From positions 1 to 7,047 of the forward strand of contig DBBA01000080.1 of assembly GCA_002291955.1 (NCBI GenBank): DNA of 7,047 bases, in the 5' to 3' direction. Position 1 is the stretch's first letter; each line of letters starts with the position of its first letter. The translations under genes were made by a program, and so were the position numbers. The DNA is from Rhodobacteraceae bacterium UBA996. Its GTDB lineage: Bacteria > Pseudomonadota > Alphaproteobacteria > Rhodobacterales > Rhodobacteraceae. This document shows positions 1 through 5,215 of the stretch, in pieces. The notes beneath the pieces are model-generated. The model saw only the letters and a program-made list of their open reading frames with translations, was not told the origin of the DNA and made no database searches.

Positions 1-1318
1 CAGGCTGATGCGAATCGTCGGTGGCAAACTCGTACTTCGTCAGGCGCGCAGCCATCCCCGACGTTACGCGGTGCCCCTGGTAACTCGTGTACGGTGGAAG
101 ACTCGGCGTTATGACGATGTTGGTGGGCGGGCCTTCCCCGAAAATCTGGAAACTGAAACCGTTTGCCGCTTGCATCGTCAGCCGCATGGGTATCCTGGCA
201 GAGAAGCCGTAGGTTCCGCTTCCGCCGCCATCGGAGGTGTATGTCCCCTGCGAAGTTACCTCCAGCTCGAACCGCCCGCAGCGTTCGAGCGCCGCGCGCA
301 CCTGGCCCTCGATCCGGCCGAAGGCGCTCTCGCCGCCGGGAATGTACAGGATGAACTGCCGCATCCGCTCGAACTTCGCGGCAAAGGTGACCAGCGTCTG
401 CAGGTCGCCGGTCCGCAGGCAGATTTGCAGCTGCTCGGGAAAGCAGGTGTTCCAGTAGCGGTCGAACAGACCCGCGAACGCGGCCTGCACGTTGGCATCC
501 GGGGCCACGCCGAACATCTCGCGCTGCCGGTCCAACGCCAGGATCGACTGGATCGTCGCTTCCACATCGGCGCACCCCGCGGCCGGGTTGGCCAGGATCT
601 GCTGGTAGCCCCGCGCGATGGTCCGCCCCAGCCGGTCCAGGAGGTCGCCCAGTTCCCGGTTCAGCGCACCGATATCGGCGTTCGGGTCGCCTTGCAGGAC
701 CGCCCGCTGCTGGCGCAACGCCTCGCCGATCTGCGACCGCACGCGGTCCTCGGTCTGGCGCTGCCGCCAGCGGTCCAGCTGCAGGTTGATCCGGTCGGCG
801 ATCGACACCCCCGCGCCCGAGAAATGGTCCAGCGGGATCACGATGCGGTCGCCCACGCCGGGCCAGTTAATCTCGCCCCGGGCATCCGCGCCGGCCGCAT
901 AGAACCCCCACAGCGCGCGGCTCTCCGCCGGGATCGGCACCGCGGGCGTGATCTCGAGCCACCCGGTCCGCGCGAGTTGCAGCCCCTCGGGCTCCAGGAT
1001 CACGCCGGAAAACGGCCCCGCGCCTTCGGGCATCCCCGCTACCGTCGCCACCGGCCAGATCGCGATGGTCGTGTCGGTGAACAGCGCGCCTTCCGGGATC
1101 GTCAGCGTATAGGTATCGCCGTTCGCCCCCTGCGCGGCGAACGTGCCGCCCGCGGGACCGATCACCGCCGACACGGCCCGCGCCCCGTCCACCGTCATCG
1201 ACAGGTCCAGGGGCGCGGGCGGGGCGGCATACCAGGCGGGATCATCCCAGGTGGGCGTCTGGGCGCTGACAGGCAGGGTCAGGACACAGGCAATCAGCGC
1301 AGAAGCAAGGCGGATCAT
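1..1318 (-). CDS. Secreted protein with ZU5-like domain, 3' end outside window
   Basis: I do not recognise the full protein. The minus-strand frame is open from the ATG at 1318 to the window edge, giving 439 codons and no stop. Residues 1-19 (MIRLASALIACVLTLPVSA) form a Sec signal peptide with likely cleavage before Q20, so the product should be periplasmic, surface or secreted. Residues about 51-170 resemble a ZU5-like beta domain: a GPAGGTF stretch at 54-60, then TLTIPEGALFTDTT at 71-84, and a closing HFSGAG at 165-170 of the kind seen after such domains. Residues about 175-350 look helical and polar and hold four cysteines (C249, C292, C300, C347) that could form disulfides. From about residue 360 the sequence becomes Gly/Ser/Thr-rich. 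No clear Shine-Dalgarno precedes the ATG; the signal peptide decides the start. It is divergent from the VOC gene. The last part has lower GC and atypical codons. The existence of the gene is well supported; its function is unknown. Confidence 0.82.
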   Translation of the reverse strand, partial: MIRLASALIACVLTLPVSAQTPTWDDPAWYAAPPAPLDLSMTVDGARAVSAVIGPAGGTFAAQGANGDTYTLTIPEGALFTDTTIAIWPVATVAGMPEGAGPFSGVILEPEGLQLARTGWLEITPAVPIPAESRALWGFYAAGADARGEINWPGVGDRIVIPLDHFSGAGVSIADRINLQLDRWRQRQTEDRVRSQIGEALRQQRAVLQGDPNADIGALNRELGDLLDRLGRTIARGYQQILANPAAGCADVEATIQSILALDRQREMFGVAPDANVQAAFAGLFDRYWNTCFPEQLQICLRTGDLQTLVTFAAKFERMRQFILYIPGGESAFGRIEGQVRAALERCGRFELEVTSQGTYTSDGGGSGTYGFSARIPMRLTMQAANGFSFQIFGEGPPTNIVITPSLPPYTSYQGHRVTSGMAARLTKYEFATDDSHQP

Positions 1319-1441
1319 CGGAGGCTCGCGAAACGGGCAACGGCGGCATCGTGCCATGACGCCGGGCATCTGTCGCGGGGGTGCTTCCGTTGGCCGCCGG
1401 ACAGTCCTATCACCGCGGCGCAGCCGCACACGGGACAGGCC
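1319..1441. promoter_or_regulatory. Divergent intergenic region
   Basis: This 123-bp spacer must carry promoters for both the minus-strand secreted-protein gene and the plus-strand VOC gene. I found no convincing -35/-10 pair in either direction. An AT-richer CCTATCA stretch near 1406-1412 is the best -10-like candidate for the plus strand, but it has no good -35 partner. A 9-bp palindrome GGACAGTCC lies at 1399-1407, which is short enough to occur by chance. The region is labelled regulatory from gene orientation, not from a recognised site. Confidence 0.35.
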
Positions 1442-2062
1442 ATGCAGGCAACGATCGACCATCTGGTGGTGACGGCAGGCACGCTCGGCGCGGGCCTTGC
1501 CCATGTCGCGGCCTGCCTTGGCCAGGACCTCGACCCCGGCGGGCAGCACCCGGTGATGGGCACGCACAACCGCCTCCTGTCCCTCGGGCCGGGCTGTTAC
1601 CTCGAGGTCATCGCCCCCGACCCGTCGCTGCCCGCCCCCGCCCGGCCCCGCTGGTTCCGCATGGACGACCGCGACGGCACGCCCCGCCTGACGAACTGGG
1701 TCCTGCGCACGGGCGACGTGGATACCGCCCTGTCGGTGGCGCCCGATGGCGCGGGACTGGCGACCGCCCTGACCCGGGGCGAGTATGCCTGGCGCATCGG
1801 CATCCCGGCGGACGGGCGCCTGCCCTTCGACGACCTCTTTCCCGCGCTGATCGAATGGCAGGGCATCCGGCACCCTTCGCTGGCACTCCCCGACCGCGGC
1901 TGCCGCCTGACCGCGCTCGACCTGACGCACCCCGACGCCGCGGCGCTGGACCGCGCGCTGGTCCCCTTCCGCCCGCTGCCCGACATCCGCGTGGCCCCGG
2001 GCGACACACCCCGCCTGACCGCCCGGATCGAGACACCCGCAGGTCCCCGCATCCTGACGTGA
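1442..2062 (+). CDS. VOC-family, glyoxalase-like domain protein
   Basis: This 206-residue protein matches the glyoxalase-like group of the vicinal-oxygen-chelate superfamily (the type I know as Glyoxalase_3). It is probably a cytoplasmic metal-dependent enzyme of unknown substrate. Visible hallmarks are the opening IDHLVV strand with H7, the MGTHNRLLSLG segment at 39-49 with H42, and YLEVIAPDP at 53-61 with E55; these three are candidate metal ligands. Later come a WRIGIPADGRLP stretch at 117-128, LIEWQGIRHP at 136-145 and GCRLTALDLTHPD at 153-165, as expected for a second, shorter VOC half. I chose the ATG at 1442 because the fold begins directly after it; the frame is open further upstream only because of high GC. 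The Shine-Dalgarno is weak (GGGACAGG, 1432-1439). The stop codon lies inside the first unit of a 16-bp tandem repeat. The family call is firm; the substrate cannot be inferred. Confidence 0.88.
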   Translation: MQATIDHLVVTAGTLGAGLAHVAACLGQDLDPGGQHPVMGTHNRLLSLGPGCYLEVIAPDPSLPAPARPRWFRMDDRDGTPRLTNWVLRTGDVDTALSVAPDGAGLATALTRGEYAWRIGIPADGRLPFDDLFPALIEWQGIRHPSLALPDRGCRLTALDLTHPDAAALDRALVPFRPLPDIRVAPGDTPRLTARIETPAGPRILT

Positions 2063-2098
2063 CCGAATCCTGACGTGACCGCATCCTGACCTGACAGG
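2051..2098. repeat. 16-bp tandem repeat, three units, spanning a stop codon
   Basis: Units are 2051-2066 (ATCCTGACGTGACCGA), 2067-2082 (differs only in the last base) and 2083-2098 (ATCCTGACCTGACAGG, three differences from unit 2). The first unit encodes the last codons and the TGA stop of the VOC gene. The other two lie in the spacer ahead of the TerB/J-domain gene, upstream of its proposed promoter. The two nearly identical units suggest a recent slippage duplication of the gene end; the third is more diverged. Each unit contains two TGAC steps. Confidence 0.85.
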
Positions 2099-2116
2099 GC
2101 CGCGCGTAAATCCCGC

Positions 2117-2145
2117 CTGACACGGGCGGCGCGCCACGATATCCT
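2117..2145 (+). promoter_or_regulatory. Sigma70-like promoter for a probable leaderless mRNA
   Basis: A -35 box CTGACA (2117-2122, five of six consensus bases) and a -10 box TATCCT (2140-2145, four of six) are separated by exactly 17 bp. With the usual spacing from the -10 box, +1 falls on the A of the ATG at 2152. The stretch before this ATG has no Shine-Dalgarno, which fits leaderless translation. The call rests on pattern matching only. Confidence 0.55.
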
Positions 2146-2151
2146 GCGCCC

Positions 2152-2835
2152 ATGTCGATCTGGACCCGCATCGCCGAGGCGCTGTCGGCCCTCGCTGCGG
2201 GCGAAGGGCTGGGCGCGGTGTTCGAACGCCTCCGCACGCCCCCCGAACGCAGCGTGGGCTTCACCATCGCCGTCATCGCGCTGGGGGCCAAGATGGCCAA
2301 GGCCGACGGCCGCGTGACGCGCGACGAAGTCGCGGCCTTTCGCCAGGTGTTCACCATCCCCGCAGGGGAGGAAGCCAACGCCGCCCGCGTCTTCGACCTG
2401 GCCCGCACCGACATCGCCGGGTTCGAGGACTATGCCCGCCGCATCAAGCGCATGTTCGGCGACGACCCCGACCACGCGCTCTGGGACCTGATGGAGGGGC
2501 TCTTTCACATCGCCACCGCCGACGGCAGCTACCACGAGGCCGAGGATGCGTTCCTGTCGCGCGTGGCCGACATCTTCGGGATCGAGGACCGCCGCTTCCG
2601 CTGCCTGCGGATGCGCTACGTCCCCGACGGCGTGCGCGACCCCTGGGACGTGCTGGGCATCGACCGCGGCACGCCGCTGGACCAGGCCCGCGCCGCCTGG
2701 CGCCAGATCGTGAAGGACAGCCACCCCGACCGGCTGATCGCCCGGGGCGTGCCCGCCGAGGCGGTGAAGCTGGCCGAGGCGCGACTGGCCGCCGCCAACC
2801 GCGCCTGGGAGGCGATCAGCGGGAAGGCCGCGTGA
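2152..2835 (+). CDS. TerB-like plus J-domain (DjlA-type) co-chaperone protein
   Basis: This 227-residue protein has two recognisable parts. Residues about 34-150 form a TerB-like helical domain, with the paired acidic signatures AKADGRVTRDE (49-59) and ATADGSYHEAEDAF (121-134) typical of TerB and DjlA middle domains. Residues about 163-224 form a C-terminal J domain: DPWDVLGI at 163-170, the HPD tripeptide at 191-193 that stimulates Hsp70 (DnaK) ATPase activity, then a helix ending in AANRAWEAI. Unlike classical DjlA of E. coli, there is no N-terminal transmembrane segment, so it should be cytoplasmic or peripherally bound. The start has no ribosome binding site but sits exactly where the upstream promoter would start transcription. 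Its stop TGA overlaps the start of the next gene by one base. The partner or client is unknown; a DnaK co-chaperone role is inferred from the intact HPD. Confidence 0.9.
   Translation: MSIWTRIAEALSALAAGEGLGAVFERLRTPPERSVGFTIAVIALGAKMAKADGRVTRDEVAAFRQVFTIPAGEEANAARVFDLARTDIAGFEDYARRIKRMFGDDPDHALWDLMEGLFHIATADGSYHEAEDAFLSRVADIFGIEDRRFRCLRMRYVPDGVRDPWDVLGIDRGTPLDQARAAWRQIVKDSHPDRLIARGVPAEAVKLAEARLAAANRAWEAISGKAA
2821..2827 (+). promoter_or_regulatory. Internal ribosome binding site for the EEP gene
   Basis: GGGAAGG lies inside the end of the TerB/J gene, 7 bases before the ATG at 2835. It favours that start over the GTG at 2832 (4 bases away) and the ATG at 2862. Confidence 0.5.
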
Positions 2836-3944
2836 TGGGGCCGCGTGATGCCGGGGGCCGCATGATCGCCCGGCCGCCCGGCACCCTGCGGCTGGCGACG
2901 TGGAACGTCGAATGGTTCAGCCACCTGTTCGCCCGCGACGACCGCCTGCTGCCGGATGACCACCCCTCGGGCCGCGAAGGCGTCACCCGCGGCGATCAGG
3001 CCGTGGCCATCGGCATCGTGCTGACCGCGCTGGACGCCGACGCGATCATGGTGATCGAGGCGCCGGACACCAGCCACCGCCGGTCCACCGTCCGCGCGCT
3101 GGACGGGTTTGCCGCCTGGGCGGGCCTGCGCACCACCCGCACCCTGACGGGTTTTGCCAACGGCACCGAACAGGAGATCGCCCTGCTCTACGACCCCGCG
3201 GTGATCGCCGCGCGCCACGACCCGATGGGCGACCCGACGGGACGCCACGAAGGCCACGACGCGCCGCGCTTCGACAGCGAATTCCGCCTCGACCTCGACA
3301 CCGACGAACGGCCCGAGGTCATCACCTTCTCCAAGCCGCCACTGGAAGCGGCCTGTACCCACCTGCCGACCGGCTTCGGCTTTCGCCTGATCGGGGTGCA
3401 TGTCAAATCCAAGGCCCCCCACGGCGCCCGCACCCCCGACGAGGTCCGGCGTGTCGCCATCGAGAACCGGCGCAAGCAGATGGCCCAGTGCATCTGGATC
3501 CGCCGCCGGGTCGAGGGGCACCTGGCCGCGGGCGAGGCGCTGGTGGTCCTGGGCGACTTCAACGACGGTCCGGGGCTGGACGACTACGAACGCCTGTTCG
3601 GCCGGTCGGGGGTCGAGGTGGTGATGGGCCGGGGCCTTGGCGACAGCCCCGATGCCGACCCCGCGCTGCGGCTGTTCGATCCGCACGCGCAGGGGGTGCC
3701 GGGCCGCCGCACCGCTGCGGCCCCGTCCACCGCACGGTTCTGGATCCAGCCCGAACAGCGCTACCTGTCGGCGTTTCTGGACTACATCATGGTCTCGCCC
3801 GACCTGATGACCCGCGCGCCCGCCTGGCGCATCTGGCACCCCTTCGACGACGCCGGGTGCTATGGCACGCCCGACCTGCGCGACGCGCTGCTGGCGGCGT
3901 CCGACCACTTTCCGGTGACACTGGACCTGACGCTTGCGACTTAA
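2835..3944 (+). CDS. Endonuclease/exonuclease/phosphatase-fold enzyme
   Basis: This is a 369-residue member of the EEP (DNase I/APE1-like) superfamily, metal-dependent phosphodiester or phosphomonoester hydrolases. All expected motifs are present in order, numbered from the ATG at 2835: ATWNVEWF at 21-28 (N24), MVIEAPD at 72-78 (catalytic-type E75), HVKSK at 189-193, VLGDFNDGP at 238-246 (D241, N243), LDYIMVSPD at 315-323 (D316) and SDHFPV at 356-361 (D357-H358). It appears fully active by motif content. No signal peptide is visible, so it is probably cytoplasmic. Its start overlaps the stop of the TerB/J gene as TGATG, a classical arrangement for translational coupling, so the two are probably made together. 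An in-frame ATG at 2862, with GGGGG ahead of it, is an alternative start that loses only nine residues and no motif. Substrate (DNA, RNA, lipid or small molecule) cannot be read from the sequence. Confidence 0.9.
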   Translation: MGPRDAGGRMIARPPGTLRLATWNVEWFSHLFARDDRLLPDDHPSGREGVTRGDQAVAIGIVLTALDADAIMVIEAPDTSHRRSTVRALDGFAAWAGLRTTRTLTGFANGTEQEIALLYDPAVIAARHDPMGDPTGRHEGHDAPRFDSEFRLDLDTDERPEVITFSKPPLEAACTHLPTGFGFRLIGVHVKSKAPHGARTPDEVRRVAIENRRKQMAQCIWIRRRVEGHLAAGEALVVLGDFNDGPGLDDYERLFGRSGVEVVMGRGLGDSPDADPALRLFDPHAQGVPGRRTAAAPSTARFWIQPEQRYLSAFLDYIMVSPDLMTRAPAWRIWHPFDDAGCYGTPDLRDALLAASDHFPVTLDLTLAT

Positions 3945-3969
3945 ATTCCGGCCGCGGTTCGCCTATACT
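3941..3969 (+). promoter_or_regulatory. Second leaderless-type promoter
   Basis: A good -10 box TATACT (3964-3969, five of six consensus bases) sits six bases before the ATG at 3976, so +1 would fall on the A of the start codon. The -35 candidate at 17 bp spacing, TTAAAT (3941-3946), matches only three of six and overlaps the TAA stop of the preceding gene. No Shine-Dalgarno is present. Confidence 0.45.
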
Positions 3970-3975
3970 GCGGTC

Positions 3976-4293
3976 ATGCTTCGCCCGGTCGCCCTTACCC
4001 TGACGCTGGCCCTGACACTGGCCCTCGCCGCCCCCGCCGCGGCGCAGGACAGCACGCCCGCCCCCGACCGCGACACCGGCGAGGGGCTGGGCCTGATGGA
4101 ACGCGGCACCCGCCTGTTCCTGGAAGGGCTGATGCGCGAATTCGGGTCCGCCGTGGACGGGCTCGAGGAGGCGCTGCGCGACCTGTCCGCCTACCACCCG
4201 CCCGAGGTGCTGCCGAACGGCGACATCCTCATCCGCCGCCGCACGCCGCTGGTGCCCGAGGCGCAAGGCGAGGACGGGCCAGTCGATCTGTGA
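3976..4293 (+). CDS. Small secreted protein with conserved-looking YHPPEVLPNGDI tail
   Basis: This 105-residue protein has a clear signal peptide at 1-23 with likely cleavage after APAAA. The mature part is about 82 residues: an amphipathic helix-like region at 38-70 (GLMERGTRLFLEGLMREF then acidic), followed by YHPPEVLPNGDILIRRR at 73-89 and an acidic tail ending VDL. From memory, similar short Rhodobacterales proteins are sometimes labelled AAA+ ATPase. This one has no Walker A or B motif and is far too short, so that name would be wrong. The ATG at 3976 is preferred over the upstream in-frame ATG at 3934, because 3934 lies inside the previous gene and would put 14 charged and polar residues before the signal peptide. 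The hydrophobic core is encoded by an imperfect 12-bp tandem duplication (4000-4023). Function unknown; periplasmic or envelope location inferred. Confidence 0.8.
   Translation: MLRPVALTLTLALTLALAAPAAAQDSTPAPDRDTGEGLGLMERGTRLFLEGLMREFGSAVDGLEEALRDLSAYHPPEVLPNGDILIRRRTPLVPEAQGEDGPVDL
4000..4023 (+). repeat. 12-bp tandem duplication in signal-peptide coding region
   Basis: CTGACGCTGGCC (4000-4011) is followed directly by CTGACACTGGCC (4012-4023), one base different. Together they encode LTLA twice within the hydrophobic core of the signal peptide. Such a repeat could change the h-region length by slippage without shifting the frame. Confidence 0.7.
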
Positions 4294-4302
4294 CCGGGGT
4301 CG

Positions 4303-5106
4303 CTACCGCCCCAGCTTCGCGTGCACCTCGTCCAGGTCCACGGGCCCCGTGGGCCGCGGGTTCGACGGATCGTCGGGATCATAGCGGAACAGGCGGAAGT
4401 CGCGGTGGTAGATGTCCCACATCAGGTGCCGCGCCAGGTCGTCGAAATAGTCCGCCACCGGATGCGCCCGCGCCGGCCCGTGGCCTGCGCTTTCGTTGAA
4501 CCGCGGCACGTCGGCCACCCGCACCGGCACCCGCAGGTGCGCGCGGTCCAGCACCGCCTGCATGCCGGGCTCGAACCCTTCCAGATGGAAGATCGCGTCG
4601 TAGCGCCCGCCGTTCGCGATGAAGGTGGCGACATGCGACGACATCGCGGACCAGTGGATGTCGGGCTCCATCGGCTTCTTCCAGCGGATCGTGTCGCGCG
4701 CGAACAGCAGGAACCGCCGGAAACTGGCGATCTGGTCGAAGTCGCCATCGACCCGGATGCCGTAATGGGCCGAGAGTTCCGGGATCAGGTTGCCGCGGTA
4801 CCGCTTGCCGTTGCGCTGGATGCCCGCGATCTTGTCGAAGAACGTGGACAGGATCCGCGTGTAGGGGTTGCGCACGCAGGTGAAGGCCGGGGCAGTCCCG
4901 GCCCGCACCACCGCCTCAATCCGCGGCTGGCTGGCGTCCTGCGCCCACTTGTGCAGCCCTTCGGTCGCATCGTGGATGTCGCCGTCGTAGTAGCGCCCGT
5001 GGTCGGCATAGAACATGATCTGCCCGATGGTCGAGCACGCGCATTTCGGCACGACCCGGTACACCAGGGTCTCGCTTTCGGTCATCCAGGTTCCGGGAAA
5101 GGCCAC
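4303..5106 (-). CDS. Family-2 (carbohydrate-type) sulfotransferase
   Basis: This 267-residue protein would transfer sulfate from PAPS to a hydroxyl, most likely on a carbohydrate. The 5'-phosphosulfate loop is VPKCACSTI at 19-27 with K21, directly after the first strand. The 3'-phosphate motif is CVRNPYTRILSTFF at 77-90 with R79 and S87. DIHWSAMSSH at 149-158, a YDAIFHLEGFE strand at 169-179 and a C-terminal IYHRDFRLFRYD at 232-243 fit the family pattern. There is no signal peptide or membrane helix, so it should act in the cytoplasm or at the inner membrane face. The GTG at 5106 is chosen because GGAG (5111-5114) and GAGGAG (5117-5122) precede it on the minus strand; an ATG at 5085 (residue 8) is the alternative. 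It is divergent from the GT14-type gene, suggesting both work on the same glycan. The acceptor is unknown, and the enzyme lacks any obvious defect. Confidence 0.88.
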   Translation of the reverse strand: MAFPGTWMTESETLVYRVVPKCACSTIGQIMFYADHGRYYDGDIHDATEGLHKWAQDASQPRIEAVVRAGTAPAFTCVRNPYTRILSTFFDKIAGIQRNGKRYRGNLIPELSAHYGIRVDGDFDQIASFRRFLLFARDTIRWKKPMEPDIHWSAMSSHVATFIANGGRYDAIFHLEGFEPGMQAVLDRAHLRVPVRVADVPRFNESAGHGPARAHPVADYFDDLARHLMWDIYHRDFRLFRYDPDDPSNPRPTGPVDLDEVHAKLGR

Positions 5107-5215
5107 GGCGCTCCGTCTCCTCGCGCGGGGGTTGCAGAACTTTCCCCTGTAGTGTCACGTCTTCCGGGGTTTATCTAGGCATCCCGCCGCGCCTGACCGA
5201 GGGCCCGCACCCGCC
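5107..5215. promoter_or_regulatory. Shared divergent control region, sulfotransferase/GT14
   Basis: The 109-bp spacer holds the ribosome binding site of the sulfotransferase and must hold both promoters. The most AT-rich part is 5136-5180, with GGTTTATCTAGG (5168-5179) the best -10-like stretch, but no -35 box stands at a proper distance in either direction. GAGGG at 5199-5203 is 12 bases from the GT14 start, which is long for a ribosome binding site. Regulation by one factor is an inference from the arrangement. Confidence 0.4.

Noticed and set aside
1399..1407. Palindrome GGACAGTCC as an operator
   Set aside because: Four-base arms with a one-base spacer are expected by chance in a 123-bp spacer, and no second copy is present.
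8..1441. Long plus-strand open frame upstream of the VOC start, nominally adding 478 residues
   Set aside because: It runs antisense to the signal-peptide-bearing minus-strand gene, is rich in Arg/Pro/Gln/His with no domain, and the VOC fold begins only at 1442. It is open because of GC bias.
2115..2132. Hairpin CCGCC/GGCGG after the VOC gene as a terminator
   Set aside because: The stem is only 5 bp, there is no T tract, and it overlaps the -35 box of the proposed promoter.
1597..2724. 375-residue minus-strand open frame
   Set aside because: It is antisense to the VOC and TerB/J genes, both with clear domains, and its own translation is low-complexity Arg/Gly/Ala with no motif.
2832..2834. 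GTG at 2832 as the EEP start
   Set aside because: It is directly followed by an ATG at 2835 with better spacing to GGGAAGG. The difference is one residue, so it cannot be fully excluded.
2616..3908. 430-residue minus-strand open frame
   Set aside because: It mirrors the EEP gene, whose catalytic motifs are all on the plus strand. The antisense product shows no recognisable domain.
4321..5178. 285-residue plus-strand open frame
   Set aside because: It is antisense to the sulfotransferase, which has both PAPS-binding motifs. The plus product is His/Arg/Val-rich with no fold.
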